64,000 nt of DNA from Caulobacter mirabilis (GCF_002749615.1 NZ_CP024201.1:806001-870000); one strand, 5' to 3'; positions 15,260-24,983 are shown, numbered from the stretch's first letter. Notes: a model not told the origin generated them from the sequence alone. Program-made: numbers and translations.

Positions 15260-17290
15260 ATGCGCTATCTGTTGCTGACCGCCGCGGCGGTCGCCTTCGG
15301 CGTCGCCGCCGTTCCCGCCCTGGCCGCGCCGGCCGCCTCGGGCCAGCCCGAGCTGCTGCCGCGCAGCGTCCTGTTCGGCAACCCGACCAAGGCCGGCGCC
15401 CGCATCAGCCCGGACGGCAAGTGGTTGTCCTGGATCGCGCCCAAGGACGGGGTCATGAACGTCTGGGTCGCGCCGGCCGTCGATCCGTCGGCCGCCAAGG
15501 CGATGACCAACGAGACCAAGCGTCCGATCCGCCAGTATTTCTGGAGCCCGGACAGCGCGATGGTGCTGTTCATCAACGACAAGGGCGGGGATGAGAACTT
15601 CCTGCTCTATGGCGTCGACGTCGCCACCGGCGCGCAGAAGACCCTGACCCCGTTCGAGAAGACCCGGGTGATCATGGGCGGGACCAGCCGCGACCGGAAG
15701 GACACCCTGCTGGTCGGGGTGAACAACCGCGACGCCAAGTGGCACGACTATTACGAGCTGAACCTCAAGACCGGCGACCTGAAGCCGGTGTTCCACAACG
15801 ACGGCTTCTCGGGCGTCCTCGCCGACGAGCAGCTCAAGATCCGCGGCGCCAGCAAGGTCCGCGACGACGGCGGGGTGGACTACTACCGCGTGGTCGACGG
15901 CAAGGCCGAGGCCCAGCCCTTCACCAGCGTGTCCTTCGTCGACAACAACACCGGCCCGATGGCTTTCTCGCGCGACGGCAAGACGCTGTACTGGACCGAG
16001 ACCCGCGGCCGCGACAAGGCGGCCGTGGTCGCCCAGGACTACGCCAGCGGCAAGTTCACCACCATCGCCGAGAGTGACAAGGCCGACGTCGCGGGCGCGC
16101 TGTGGAGCCCCAAGACCGACAGGTTCCAGGGCTTCTCGGTCAACTATCTGAAGACCGAGTGGACGCTGACCGATCCCGCGGCCAAGACCGACATGGACCT
16201 GCTGTCCAGCAAGCTGAAGGGCGAGATCGGCGTCACCTCGCGCACCGACGAGGATGATCGCTGGATCGTCGCCGTCGACCCGGTGACCGCCCCGAGCGCC
16301 ACCTACCTCTTCGACCGCAAGACCAAGACCCTGACCCAGCTGTTCGTCAGCCGCCCGGCGCTGACCGGCAAGACCCTGGCGGCGATGCGTCCGGTCGAGA
16401 TCAAGTCCCGCGACGGCAAGACCCTGGTCTCCTACCTGACCCTGCCGGCGGGCAGCGATGCGGACGGCGACGGCCGGCCGGACAAGCCGCTGCCGATGGT
16501 GCTGAACGTGCACGGCGGTCCGTGGGCGCGGGACAGCTACGGCTACAACAGCTGGCACCAGTGGCTGTCGAACCGCGGCTATGCGGTGCTGTCGGTCAAC
16601 TACCGGGGCTCGACCGGCTTCGGGAAGGCCTTCGTCCGCTCGTCGGACGGCGAGTGGGCCGCCAAGATGCACGACGATCTGATCGACGCCGTCGACTGGG
16701 CCGAGAAGGCCGGGATCGCCGACCCGAAGAAGGTCGCCATCGCCGGCGGCAGCTACGGCGGCTACGCCACCCTGGTCGGCTTGACTTTCACGCCGGACAA
16801 GTTCGCCTGCGGCGTCGACATCGTCGGACCGTCGAACCTGAAGACGCTGTACGACACCTTCCCGCCCTACTGGACCTCGGGCCTCAGCCTGTGGCGCAAG
16901 GCCATCGGCGACCCGCGTACGCCGGAAGGCCTGAAGCTGATGCAGGACCGTTCGCCGATCACCCGCGTGGACGCGATCAAGAAGCCGCTGCTGATCGGCC
17001 AGGGCGCCAACGACCCTCGCGTGAAGCAGTCGGAGAGCGACCAGATCGTCGCCGCCATGAAGGCCAAGGGCATTCCGGTGACCTATGTGCTGTTCCCCGA
17101 CGAAGGCCACGGCTTCGCCCGGCCGGTGAACAACATCGCCTTCAACGCCGTCACCGAGACCTTCCTCGAGAAGTGCCTCGGCGGGCGGGCGGAACCGATC
17201 GGCGACAGCCTCAAGGGCTCCACCATCCAGGTCCCGCACGGAGCCGAGTACGCGCCGGGCCTGGCGGAGGCGCTGAAGACCACGAAGTAG
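15260..17290 (+). CDS. S9 family peptidase (prolyl oligopeptidase/acylaminoacyl type), exported
   Basis: A 676-aa precursor with signal peptide MRYLLLTAAAVAFGVAAVPA, cut after ALA. Residues about 40-390 are WD/PD40-like beta-propeller repeats (SPDGKWLSWIAPKDG, FSRDGKTLYWTETRG). The C-terminal alpha/beta hydrolase has the triad S498 (GGSYGGYATL), D585 (QGANDPRVKQSES) and H617 (PDEGHGFARP). The family cleaves short peptides near the C-terminus of proline or releases N-acyl amino acids. It lies 68 bases after ggt on the same strand, which supports a shared role in peptide breakdown. Confidence 0.94.
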   Translation: MRYLLLTAAAVAFGVAAVPALAAPAASGQPELLPRSVLFGNPTKAGARISPDGKWLSWIAPKDGVMNVWVAPAVDPSAAKAMTNETKRPIRQYFWSPDSAMVLFINDKGGDENFLLYGVDVATGAQKTLTPFEKTRVIMGGTSRDRKDTLLVGVNNRDAKWHDYYELNLKTGDLKPVFHNDGFSGVLADEQLKIRGASKVRDDGGVDYYRVVDGKAEAQPFTSVSFVDNNTGPMAFSRDGKTLYWTETRGRDKAAVVAQDYASGKFTTIAESDKADVAGALWSPKTDRFQGFSVNYLKTEWTLTDPAAKTDMDLLSSKLKGEIGVTSRTDEDDRWIVAVDPVTAPSATYLFDRKTKTLTQLFVSRPALTGKTLAAMRPVEIKSRDGKTLVSYLTLPAGSDADGDGRPDKPLPMVLNVHGGPWARDSYGYNSWHQWLSNRGYAVLSVNYRGSTGFGKAFVRSSDGEWAAKMHDDLIDAVDWAEKAGIADPKKVAIAGGSYGGYATLVGLTFTPDKFACGVDIVGPSNLKTLYDTFPPYWTSGLSLWRKAIGDPRTPEGLKLMQDRSPITRVDAIKKPLLIGQGANDPRVKQSESDQIVAAMKAKGIPVTYVLFPDEGHGFARPVNNIAFNAVTETFLEKCLGGRAEPIGDSLKGSTIQVPHGAEYAPGLAEALKTTK

Positions 17291-17329
17291 GCGCGGCGGC
17301 GTCGCGGCGCCTGGGAGGACAAGAAGACC

Positions 17330-17728
17330 ATGACCGTTCAGGCCCGCGACCTCTGCCCGCTGCTCCAGGTGTTCGACATGCCGGCGTCGCTCGCCTTCTA
17401 CTGCGACGCCCTCGGCTTCACCTCGGTCGAGGGGACGCCGGACTGGCGGCTTCTGCGTCTGGGCGACGCCTGGCTGATGCTCAACACCGCCTACGAGGCG
17501 CACGAGCGCCCGCCGCAGCCTGACCCCGCCAGGGTCCTCGGACACCGGGACGTCTGCAGCTACATCAGCGTCGACGGCGGCCTGGACGCGCTCTACGCCG
17601 AGCTCGTGGCCAAGGGCCTGTCGCCGAGCCAGCCGCAGACCCAGGCGTACGGCATGCGCCAGATGTACCTCGCCGACCCGGACGCGTACGGCGTCTGTTT
17701 CCAGCACGCGGCGGGCGACGACGCCTGA
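17330..17728 (+). CDS. VOC family protein (glyoxalase/bleomycin-resistance fold)
   Basis: A 132-aa protein with paired beta-alpha-beta-beta-beta modules: LLQVFDMPASLAFYCDALGF opens the fold and MYLADPDAYGVCFQHAAG closes it. This closing block (DPDGYxVxFQ) is typical of the superfamily. The fold serves metal-dependent isomerases, dioxygenases and drug-binding proteins, so the substrate cannot be named. It starts 39 bases after the S9 peptidase gene with RBS GGGAGGAC and is probably cotranscribed with it. Confidence 0.88.
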   Translation: MTVQARDLCPLLQVFDMPASLAFYCDALGFTSVEGTPDWRLLRLGDAWLMLNTAYEAHERPPQPDPARVLGHRDVCSYISVDGGLDALYAELVAKGLSPSQPQTQAYGMRQMYLADPDAYGVCFQHAAGDDA

Positions 17729-17769
17729 CGCTTCGTCCTATGCTGCCTCCACGAGCGAGGGAGGCGGAC

Positions 17770-18417
17770 ATGCGAACCCGGATGGCGGGCCTGTGCGGAG
17801 CGATGGCGGTCGCGGCGGCTCTGTCCGGCTGCGGCGGTGAGGGCGCGGCGGACCGAGCCGAGCCGGCGGCCGAGGCGAAACCGGCGGAGCCGCCCTTCGG
17901 CCAGACCGCCGCCGAACGCCGGCGGGCCGAGGCGGAGCGTCGGAAGGCGGGCCTGGGGACCTATTGGGTGAAGACCGACGTCGCGACCGAACACGAGAGC
18001 CCGGGCGGGAAGGTGGTCAACCGCATCTACTATGGGCAGAAGCTCACCGTCTTCGAGAAGCGGGGCGACTGGTATCGTACGGTCGAGGACGGCTTCGTCG
18101 CGCGCTGGACCAGGGCGAGCCAGCTCACGGATCGGGAGCCGCCGGCCAAACCCGCCTACGCCGGTCCCGACGGCGCCGTCGACCCCAGGATCGCCAAGGA
18201 CGCCATCCCCAATCCCGGCGAGTACGGCCTGACCAAGGCCGACGTCGACATCCTGCACCGGGGCGCCCGCCGCGTGCTCGACACCCGGCCGGATTGCGAG
18301 GGGATCGAGAGCGCCGACAAGAGCGTCAACAAGCCCGACACCTACTACGTGACCTGCCGGATCAGAGGGTCGGTCGAGAACGTCTTCTTCACGAAGGCCG
18401 AGGTGGCGAGCCGTTGA
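17770..18417 (+). CDS. SH3-domain lipoprotein, unknown function
   Basis: A 215-aa protein from ATG 17770, which has a GAGGGAGGCGG RBS; the in-frame ATG at 17740 overlaps that RBS region and is less likely. The lipobox VAAALSGC gives lipid-modified C21. An Ala/Glu-rich linker (about 22-58) and a charged helix precede an SH3b-like segment at about 60-115 (KVVNRIYYGQKLTVFEKRGD, then WYRTVEDGFVARWTRASQLT). The C-terminal domain (about 140-215) has two cysteines and resembles nothing I recognise. Its stop overlaps the TTG start of the next gene. Confidence 0.75.
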   Translation: MRTRMAGLCGAMAVAAALSGCGGEGAADRAEPAAEAKPAEPPFGQTAAERRRAEAERRKAGLGTYWVKTDVATEHESPGGKVVNRIYYGQKLTVFEKRGDWYRTVEDGFVARWTRASQLTDREPPAKPAYAGPDGAVDPRIAKDAIPNPGEYGLTKADVDILHRGARRVLDTRPDCEGIESADKSVNKPDTYYVTCRIRGSVENVFFTKAEVASR

Positions 18418-18992
18418 GCGAAGCGCTCCATGATCCCGGCCCCGCGCTGCTGCTGATCGATCTGCAGCAGGCCATCGACGATCCGCGCTGGGCGAGGGAC
18501 GGGCCGCGCAACAACCCCGGCGCCGAGACGAATGTCGCCGCCCTGCTGGCTCGCTGGCGGGCGCTGGGGCGGGCCGTCATCCATGTGCGTCACGACTCGA
18601 CCGAGCCAGGCTCGACCTATCGCCCAGGGCAGCCGGGGCATGCCTTCAAGCCGGAGGCCGCGCCCCTGCCCGGCGAGCCGGTGGTGGGGAAGCGGGTCAA
18701 CAGCGCCTTCGTCGACACGGGCCTGGAAGAGCGCTTGCGGACGATGGGGGTGTCGACGTTGACGGTCGCCGGCGTGATCACCAACAATTCCGTCGAGACC
18801 ACCGTGCGACACGCGGCGAACCTCGGCTTCGAGGTGTCGCTGGTCGAGGACGCCTGCTTCACCTTCGCGCGACGGGATCATCGCGGTCTCCTGCGCAGCG
18901 CGCAGGAGGTTCACGACATGTCGCTGGCGAACATCGAGGGGGAGTACGCCAGGGTCGTCGTCACGGCGGACCTTCTGGAGGGGAAGGGCTGA
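18414..18992 (+). CDS. Isochorismatase/cysteine-hydrolase family protein with Ser at the nucleophile position
   Basis: A 192-aa protein. The only usable start before the conserved [13 protein letters not shown] block is TTG 18414, which overlaps the upstream TGA stop (TTGA). The aspartate of LLIDLQ and the lysine of [10 protein letters not shown] match the usual catalytic pair. The third position, normally Cys in TNxCVxxT, is Ser in [15 protein letters not shown]. Some subfamily members share this change, so activity may differ rather than be lost. Members hydrolyse amides or isochorismate; the substrate is not visible. Translational coupling with both neighbours is likely. Confidence 0.85.
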   Translation: MSEALHDPGPALLLIDLQQAIDDPRWARDGPRNNPGAETNVAALLARWRALGRAVIHVRHDSTEPGSTYRPGQPGHAFKPEAAPLPGEPVVGKRVNSAFVDTGLEERLRTMGVSTLTVAGVITNNSVETTVRHAANLGFEVSLVEDACFTFARRDHRGLLRSAQEVHDMSLANIEGEYARVVVTADLLEGKG

Positions 18993-19573
18993 TGCTGGGT
19001 CTGTTGATGATGCTGCTGGCGCACGACCCGGCCGCCCATGGAACGGCGGCTGCGCCTCGGGCGGCCTGCGCGCTTACCGCCGAGGACAAGGCGGCCAACC
19101 GCAGGCTGTCGTTCCGCGAGTTCGACCAGCTGCCGACCCTCCCGTCCAACGCCCGGTCGCTGGGCGCGGCCGGCTGCTATCGCGAGGCCGCGGAGGCGAC
19201 GGAGGACTACCTCGCCCACGGTCCGCTGGCCGAGCCGGGGCAGCGGGCGATCATGGCCTTCCACATGGCCCAGTACCTGGCGTCCGCCGGCGACGAGCGC
19301 GAGGCGGCGCGGGTCGTGACTCTGGGCCGGCGCGCCGATCTGCCGCCCGCCTATCACATCGACTGGAACAGCTACGTCGACGGCGTTCGCGCCTTTCTCG
19401 TCAAGGACCGCCCGGCGCTCGTCGAGACGACCGCCAGGCTGCGCGCCCGCAAGACCGCGGGCGACGACATGAACGCCGCGGCCCTGGAACGGCTGGGCCG
19501 CTGCTTCGAGCGTCCCTACAAGGACGTCTGGACCAGCGACGCCTGCGCGCCGCCCAAGCCGGAGACCCCATGA
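18992..19573 (+). CDS. Hypothetical exported protein, TPR-like helical content
   Basis: A 193-aa protein whose ATG overlaps the upstream stop (TGATG). The start [17 protein letters not shown] is a short hydrophobic leader, probably a signal peptide. The body is helix-rich with Ala/Arg spacing ([40 protein letters not shown]) suggestive of tetratricopeptide-like pairs, and carries four cysteines. I do not recognise the family. Its stop overlaps the start of the ynfA-type gene. Confidence 0.65.
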   Translation: MLGLLMMLLAHDPAAHGTAAAPRAACALTAEDKAANRRLSFREFDQLPTLPSNARSLGAAGCYREAAEATEDYLAHGPLAEPGQRAIMAFHMAQYLASAGDEREAARVVTLGRRADLPPAYHIDWNSYVDGVRAFLVKDRPALVETTARLRARKTAGDDMNAAALERLGRCFERPYKDVWTSDACAPPKPETP

Positions 19574-19902
19574 AGTCGTTCGCCGTCTATAGCCTGGCCG
19601 CCCTCGCCGAGATCGGCGGCTGTTTCGCCTTCTGGAGCTGGGCGCGGCTGGGCAAGAGCGTCTGGTGGCTGGCGCCGGGCGTGGTCTCGCTGGTCCTGTT
19701 CGCCTGGCTGCTGACCCTGGTCGAGGCGGAGGCGGCGGGGCGGGCCTACGCGGCCTATGGCGGCATCTACATCCTGGCGTCGCTGGGCTGGCTGTGGGCG
19801 GTCGAGGGCATGCGTCCTGACCGCTGGGACGTGATCGGCGCGTGCGTCTGCCTGGCCGGCGCGGCTATCATCCTGCTCGGACCGCGCGCCGCCGCAGGAT
19901 GA
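19570..19902 (+). CDS. YnfA/UPF0060 family membrane protein
   Basis: A 110-aa protein with four transmembrane helices, starting in an ATGA overlap with the previous stop. The markers [38 protein letters not shown] and [20 protein letters not shown] are strongly typical of UPF0060 (YnfA). Its fold resembles the small multidrug resistance proteins, but transport has been shown for few members. It lies in a run of overlapping small genes. Confidence 0.92.
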   Translation: MKSFAVYSLAALAEIGGCFAFWSWARLGKSVWWLAPGVVSLVLFAWLLTLVEAEAAGRAYAAYGGIYILASLGWLWAVEGMRPDRWDVIGACVCLAGAAIILLGPRAAAG

Positions 19903-19909
19903 TCGCCCG

Positions 19910-20248
19910 ATGACCCACGACGAATTCGCCGCCATCGTCATGGCCTTTCCCGGAGCCGAGGCGGGGACCAGCTACGGCCTGCCGTCCTGGAAGGTGCGGG
20001 GCAAGTTCTTCACCCGGGTGCGGGCCGAGGACGACAGCGCGGTCCTGCAGTGCGTTCCCCTCGACGAGCGCGAGATGCTGATGGAGGCCGAGCCCGCGAC
20101 CTTCCATTTCACCGACCACTACCGCAGCTATCCGATCGTGCTGGCGCGGCTGGCGACGCTCGATCCCGGGCAGGCGAGGGCCTTCCTCGAGCGGCGCTGG
20201 CGACAGCTGGCGACCAAGGCGATGGAAAAGGCCTTCGACGGGGCGTGA
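19910..20248 (+). CDS. MmcQ/YjbR family protein
   Basis: A 112-aa cytosolic protein with the CyaY-like fold typical of MmcQ/YjbR. The start MTHDEFAAIVMAFPGAEAGT, the block YGLPSWKVRGKFFTRVR and the C-terminal WRQLATKAMEKAFDG all fit. DNA binding is proposed for the family but the role is unknown. It starts 7 bases after the ynfA-type gene and ends the run of tightly packed genes; a family A repeat follows. Confidence 0.88.
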   Translation: MTHDEFAAIVMAFPGAEAGTSYGLPSWKVRGKFFTRVRAEDDSAVLQCVPLDEREMLMEAEPATFHFTDHYRSYPIVLARLATLDPGQARAFLERRWRQLATKAMEKAFDGA

Positions 20249-20268
20249 GAGCGCGGCGGAGGCGCGTT

Positions 20269-20371
20269 GCGTGGTTCGAGACGCTCGCTTGAAGCTCGCT
20301 CCTCACCATGACGAGCTCTGAGTTCGTCATGGTGAGGAGCGGACCCTCAGGTCCGCGTCTCGAACCGCGCA
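20269..20371. repeat. Dispersed palindromic intergenic repeat, family A copy 3
   Basis: Third copy: GCGTGGTTCGAGACGCTCGC at the left and GGTCCGCGTCTCGAACCGCGC at the right, with CTCGCTCCTCACCATGACGA and CGTCATGGTGAGGAGC inside. In this copy the inner arms (CTCACCATGACGA/TCGTCATGGTGAG) are perfect complements. It follows the MmcQ/YjbR gene. Confidence 0.82.
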
Positions 20372-20452
20372 AAGGATCTCGGCGAACGCCGGTAGCCGAG
20401 ACGCCCGAATCCGGCCTAGCCTCTCCTCAACTCACCGGTTGGGAGGGGCGTC

Positions 20453-21100
20453 ATGAAAGCCTACCGCGTGGTCTTCGCCCTCATCGGTTGGGCGACCCTG
20501 GCGGCGCAGTACTGGCTCATGATCCAGGGCCGGTCGCCGGGCGAGATTCCGGGGCTGACGGTCAACTTCTTCAGCTACTTCACGATCCTGACCAATCTGC
20601 TGGCGGCGCTGGCCCTGACCCTGCCGGTCATCGCGCCCGACGGGATCGGCCGCTGGTGGGGCCGGCCGGCGGTGCGCGGGGGCATCGTGCTGTTCATCAC
20701 CGTGGTGATGGCCGTCTACCATCTGGTGCTACGCGCCAGCTGGGATCCGCAGGGCCTGCAGAAGGTCGTCGACTACGCCCTGCACTACGGGATGCCGGTC
20801 GCCTTCATCCTCGACTGGCTGCTGTTCGTGCGGAAGGGCCAGACGCCGTGGTCGGCGGCCATCGCCTGGCTGGGCTTCCCGGCGGTGTTCGGGATCTGGA
20901 CGCTGGTCCATGGCGCGCTGAGCGGCTTCTATCCCTATCCGTTCCTGGACGTGGCCAAGCTCGGCTACGCCCTGGTGGTCCGCAACATGCTGGGCATGAC
21001 CATGGGCTTCCTGGTCCTGGCGGTGCTGCTGGTCGCGCTGGACCGGCTGCTGGGCCGCTTCGGCAAGCCGACGGGTGACAGCGCGCCCGCATCCCCCTAG
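20453..21100 (+). CDS. Pr6Pr family membrane protein
   Basis: A 215-aa inner-membrane protein with about six hydrophobic segments. The block PGLTVNFFSYFTILTNLLAA and the closing AKLGYALVVRNMLGMTMGFL are typical of Pr6Pr-like (FAR-17a/AIG1-related) proteins. RBS GGGAGGGG precedes the ATG. No enzymatic role is established for bacterial members. It is followed 30 bases later by ubiD on the same strand. Confidence 0.85.
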   Translation: MKAYRVVFALIGWATLAAQYWLMIQGRSPGEIPGLTVNFFSYFTILTNLLAALALTLPVIAPDGIGRWWGRPAVRGGIVLFITVVMAVYHLVLRASWDPQGLQKVVDYALHYGMPVAFILDWLLFVRKGQTPWSAAIAWLGFPAVFGIWTLVHGALSGFYPYPFLDVAKLGYALVVRNMLGMTMGFLVLAVLLVALDRLLGRFGKPTGDSAPASP

Positions 21101-21130
21101 CTTCCGCCGCGCGTAACGGGAGCTATTGTC

Positions 21131-22660
21131 TTGGCCTATCGGTCGCTGCGGGACTTCATCGCCAAACTGGAAGCCGACGGGGAACTGGTCCGGGTCAGCG
21201 AGCCCGTGTCCACGGTCCTCGAGATGACCGAGATCTGTACCCGGCTGCTCGCCAATGGCGGGCCGGCGGTGCTGTTCGAGAAGCCGGTGATGCCCGACGG
21301 CTCGATCTCGCCGATGCCTTGTCTGGCCAACCTGTTCGGCAATGTGAAGCGCGTCGCCATGGGCGTGACGCTGGGCGGCGAGCCGCGGACCACGGCGGGC
21401 GAGCTGCGCGAGGTCGGCGAGTTGCTGGCCTTCCTGCGCCAGCCGGAGCCGCCGCGCGGCCTGAAGGGCGCGATGGAGATGCTGCCGCTGGCCCAGACCG
21501 TGCTCAGCATGCGGCCCAAGACCGTCAAGAAGGCCCCAGTCCAGGAGGTCGTTCTCAAGGGCGACCAGATCGACCTTTCCAAACTGCCGGTCCAGACCTG
21601 CTGGCCGGGCGAGCCGGCGCCGCTGATCACCTGGCCGCTGGTGGTGACAAAAGGGCCGTCCGACAGCCGCGAGGACGACTTCAACCTGGGCATCTACCGC
21701 ATGCAGGTGCTGGGCAAGGACCGGGCGATCATGCGCTGGCTGGCGCATCGCGGCGGGGCTCAGCACTACGGCCGCCACAAGAAGGCGGGGCGGCGCGACC
21801 CGCTGCCGGCCTGCGCCGTGATCGGGGCCGATCCGGGCGTGATCCTGGGCGCCGTGACCCCGGTGCCGGACACCCTGTCGGAGTACCAGTTCGCCGGCCT
21901 GCTGCGCGGATCGAAGGTCGACCTCGTGCCGGCCAAGACCGTGCCGCTGATGGTGCCGGCCCAGGCCGAGATCGTCATCGAGGGCCACGTCCTGCTCGAC
22001 GAGTTCGAGGACGAAGGCCCCTACGGCGACCACACCGGCTACTACAACAGCGTCGAGAAGTTCCCGGTCTTCCAGGCGACCGCGATCACCATGCGCAAGG
22101 ACGCCATCTATCACACCACCTTCACCGGCCGTCCGCCGGACGAGCCCAGCGTGCTGGGCGAGGCGCTGAACGAGGTCTTCATCCCGCTGTTCCAACAGCA
22201 GTTTCCCGAGGTCGTCGACTTCTGGCTGCCGCCCGAGGGCTGCAGCTATCGCATCGCCGTGGTGTCGATGAAGAAGGCCTACCCGGGCCACGCCAAGCGG
22301 GTAATGCTGGGCGTCTGGAGCTATCTGCGCCAGTTCATGTACACCAAGTGGGTGATCGTGGTGGACGACGACATCGACGCCCGCGACTGGAAGGACGTGA
22401 TGTGGGCGCTCAGCACCCGGATGGATCCGGCGCGCGACATCACCATCGTCGAGAACACCCCGATCGACTACCTCGACTTCGCCAGCCCCGAGAGCGGGCT
22501 GGGCGGCAAGATCGGCCTGGACGCGACCAACAAATGGCCGCCCGAGACCAAGCGCGAGTGGGGCGAGCAGATCCGCATGGACCAGGACGTGGTCGACCGC
22601 GTCTCCGACATGTGGGGCCGGCTGGGCCTGCCCGGCGACGGCAAGCCGATCTGGAAATAG
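21131..22660 (+). CDS. ubiD: UbiD family decarboxylase
   Basis: A 509-aa enzyme starting at TTG 21131, 9 bases after a GGGAG RBS; no ATG or GTG lies between the RBS and the conserved [19 protein letters not shown]. Prenylated-FMN binding blocks are present ([20 protein letters not shown], then [20 protein letters not shown]), as is the acidic catalytic region [20 protein letters not shown]. Length and pattern fit the 4-hydroxy-3-polyprenylbenzoate decarboxylase of ubiquinone synthesis. No ubiX is nearby, so other UbiD-type decarboxylations cannot be excluded. Confidence 0.93.
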   Translation: MAYRSLRDFIAKLEADGELVRVSEPVSTVLEMTEICTRLLANGGPAVLFEKPVMPDGSISPMPCLANLFGNVKRVAMGVTLGGEPRTTAGELREVGELLAFLRQPEPPRGLKGAMEMLPLAQTVLSMRPKTVKKAPVQEVVLKGDQIDLSKLPVQTCWPGEPAPLITWPLVVTKGPSDSREDDFNLGIYRMQVLGKDRAIMRWLAHRGGAQHYGRHKKAGRRDPLPACAVIGADPGVILGAVTPVPDTLSEYQFAGLLRGSKVDLVPAKTVPLMVPAQAEIVIEGHVLLDEFEDEGPYGDHTGYYNSVEKFPVFQATAITMRKDAIYHTTFTGRPPDEPSVLGEALNEVFIPLFQQQFPEVVDFWLPPEGCSYRIAVVSMKKAYPGHAKRVMLGVWSYLRQFMYTKWVIVVDDDIDARDWKDVMWALSTRMDPARDITIVENTPIDYLDFASPESGLGGKIGLDATNKWPPETKREWGEQIRMDQDVVDRVSDMWGRLGLPGDGKPIWK

Positions 22661-22664
22661 GCCG

Positions 22665-23702
22665 ATGCTCGACTGGCTCAGGCGTCTGTTCGGAGGGAAG
22701 GCCGCGGCGGCCTCGTCGGCCGGTCAGACTCCCTCCGTCTCGCCGATCCTGACCCTCGAGGAGCTCCGCGCCCTCGTCCGGCGGGTCGGATACGGCGAGG
22801 CCGAGGCCGAGATCGTCGCGCTGGCCGCGCCGGTCTTCCACATCATCGCGGGGCCGTCGGCCCACGGCGCTCCGCTCGGCGGGACGCGGCTGGGCGGGGC
22901 GCCGGACCTGCCTGCGGGCTCTGTTTGGCCCCGCGGACGGTTCGGACCGGCCGCCTTTCTGGGACAGTTCGATCTCGCCGATGTCCGCGCCCGGACCGGC
23001 TCGGACCTGGCGCTCGAAAGCGGCCTGCTGTCGCTGTTCGTGGTCGAGATCGACAGCGCCGCCGATCCGGTCGAACTGCTGGCCGTCCTGACGCCCGAAG
23101 GCGCGGCGCTGGAACGTCTGTCGCCGCCGGCGGAGGAGTTCGGCGCCTATATCGGACTGCTTGAGCCTATATCGATCGCGGCCTTTCAGTCCGGGATCGG
23201 CCTGTCGCAAGGCGCGATCGCCGGACTGGAGCTCGAGACGCGCTTCCCGGACGGCGACGTCTGGACGTTCCTCAGGGCGCTGGTGGAACGCCCGGTCGGC
23301 GCGATCGGCGAATGGTTCGGGCAAGGGTTCGGCAGGGCGGGCGACGACCAGCGCCAGGTCGCCCATGCGCGCCGGATCGGCCGCCCCAGCCTCAAGAGCT
23401 ACGCCTTCATTGAGAGCTGGGCGAAGTGGGAGGAGTTGAAGACGATCCAGTCCCGCCTCGCCAACGGCTCGATCTATCGGCCCTGGAGCGAAGCGGGCGA
23501 CGACGACGTCCGCTGGCTGCTCGACAACCGCGCCGCCTTCGACGCGGGCGTCGACGCCCTGCGCCTGCTGGTCCGGATCGACTCGAACCGTGAGATGGGG
23601 CTCTGGATCAACGACGCCGACCCGATCTTCGTCTTCGTCGACGCCGCCGATCTGGCCCGAGGCGATCTGTCGAAGCTCCACGCCACGGTCACCCAGGGCT
23701 GA
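22665..23702 (+). CDS. DUF1963 domain-containing protein
   Basis: A 345-aa cytosolic protein beginning 4 bases after ubiD. The segment GTRLGGAPDLPAGSVWPRGR, then FLGQFDLADV and LLSLFVVEID, is the typical DUF1963 (YwqG-like) opening. The C-terminal part ends with WINDADPIFVFVDAADLARG, also family-like. The function of DUF1963 is unknown. Close spacing suggests cotranscription with ubiD, but a link to quinone synthesis would be speculation. Confidence 0.85.
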   Translation: MLDWLRRLFGGKAAAASSAGQTPSVSPILTLEELRALVRRVGYGEAEAEIVALAAPVFHIIAGPSAHGAPLGGTRLGGAPDLPAGSVWPRGRFGPAAFLGQFDLADVRARTGSDLALESGLLSLFVVEIDSAADPVELLAVLTPEGAALERLSPPAEEFGAYIGLLEPISIAAFQSGIGLSQGAIAGLELETRFPDGDVWTFLRALVERPVGAIGEWFGQGFGRAGDDQRQVAHARRIGRPSLKSYAFIESWAKWEELKTIQSRLANGSIYRPWSEAGDDDVRWLLDNRAAFDAGVDALRLLVRIDSNREMGLWINDADPIFVFVDAADLARGDLSKLHATVTQG

Positions 23703-23796
23703 CCGGACGCTGGCCAGCCGATAGGCCCAACATTCGTCGAATCGGGCCTTAAATTCAGGGGAGCGCGCTGGATCGCGCGGATCTCCGAGAGCCGAC

Positions 23797-24897
23797 ATGA
23801 AGCGCGTTTCGCCCCTGCTGCTGTCGCTGGCCATCGCCTTGCAGGTCGGCGTGTCGTCGAGCCTGGCGGCCGTCCCCGCCTTCAGCCGGCTGGACGCCGA
23901 GATGACCGTCCGGTGCGCCGACGGTCGCTTCAGCGGCGTGGTCATGGTCGCCGTGAAGGGCGTCCCCGCCTACAGCCGCAGCTGCGGTGAAGGCGTCACG
24001 CCCGCGTCGCGTTTCAAGATCTTCTCGATCAGCAAGCTGCTGACCGCCCTGGCGGTGATGCGGCTGGTCGAGCAAGGGCGAATGGGGCTCGACGCGCCGG
24101 CGGCGGCCTACATTCCCGACCTGCCGGCGGCCTGGCGGGCGGTGACGATCCGGCAGCTGCTCGATCACACCTCCGGCCTGCCCGACAAGACCGAGGCCCT
24201 GCTGGCGGTGTTCGAGACCGACCACGCCGCCGCCATGCGCCGGGTGCTCGCGGACCTGGGGCAGGACGCGCCTGGGCCCGAGACGCCGCCGGGCGCGACC
24301 TACCGCTACAACAACTTCGGCTATGAGCTGCTCGCCGAAGCGGCGGCCAGGGTGGAGGGCGAGAGCTTCGACCGCGTGCTCGAACGGCTGGTGCTGAAGC
24401 CGGCCGGCATGGCGGACGCGGTGGTTGAGCTGGCGATCCCCGCGCCGGGCGGCGGTCGGCCGAGCTCCGTTCCGGATGATCGGCTCGCGCCAGGGTTCAA
24501 CAGGAGCGAGGCCGGCCGGACTCCGGCGACCAGCTACTCCTTCGTCCAGCTCGGCGCCGGGGCGGTGCATGCGACGGTCGCCGACTTCCTGGCTCTGGAC
24601 AGGGCGCTGCGCGGCGGGGCGCTGGTGAGGCCGGAGACCTGGGATCTGATGGCGCGGTCGTCTCGTCCCAGTTCGCCCGCCAATCCCACGGCGCGGTATG
24701 GCCTGGGCGTGATGTCCATCGAGCGCGAAGGCCTGACGCTGCAGGGTCATACGGGCGGGACGAACGGCTACATCTCGACCTTCCGCCGCCTGCCGGCGTC
24801 GGACGCCATGCTGGCGGCGATGTCCAACTACGGCTGGACCGAGACCAAATGGATCGAGGAGGCCGTCGCGGCCGAGCTGCGCGCCGACGGGATGTAG
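23797..24897 (+). CDS. Exported serine hydrolase (class C beta-lactamase family)
   Basis: A 366-aa precursor with signal peptide MKRVSPLLLSLAIALQVGVS, likely cut near SLAA. The penicillin-binding-type triad is complete: S77-I-S-K80 (IFSISKLLTA), Y171-N-N (TYRYNNFGYE) and H318-T-G (QGHTGGTNGY). The fold covers class C beta-lactamases, D-aminopeptidases and esterases. The absence of a KTG motif in favour of HTG points to an esterase or peptidase rather than a true beta-lactamase. Periplasmic. Confidence 0.92.
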   Translation: MKRVSPLLLSLAIALQVGVSSSLAAVPAFSRLDAEMTVRCADGRFSGVVMVAVKGVPAYSRSCGEGVTPASRFKIFSISKLLTALAVMRLVEQGRMGLDAPAAAYIPDLPAAWRAVTIRQLLDHTSGLPDKTEALLAVFETDHAAAMRRVLADLGQDAPGPETPPGATYRYNNFGYELLAEAAARVEGESFDRVLERLVLKPAGMADAVVELAIPAPGGGRPSSVPDDRLAPGFNRSEAGRTPATSYSFVQLGAGAVHATVADFLALDRALRGGALVRPETWDLMARSSRPSSPANPTARYGLGVMSIEREGLTLQGHTGGTNGYISTFRRLPASDAMLAAMSNYGWTETKWIEEAVAAELRADGM

Positions 24898-24983
24898 ACC
24901 TCGCCGCGGCGAATGCGCCGCAGCCGGGTGACGGCCCTCGGTTCCGCCACTAGGCTACGCCGCTCGCGGGCAGGGGGGGCGAG

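Noticed and set aside
15188..17707. 839-codon minus-strand open frame opposite the S9 peptidase
   Set aside because: Antisense shadow with repetitive V/D/R/G/H composition; the plus frame holds an intact catalytic triad.
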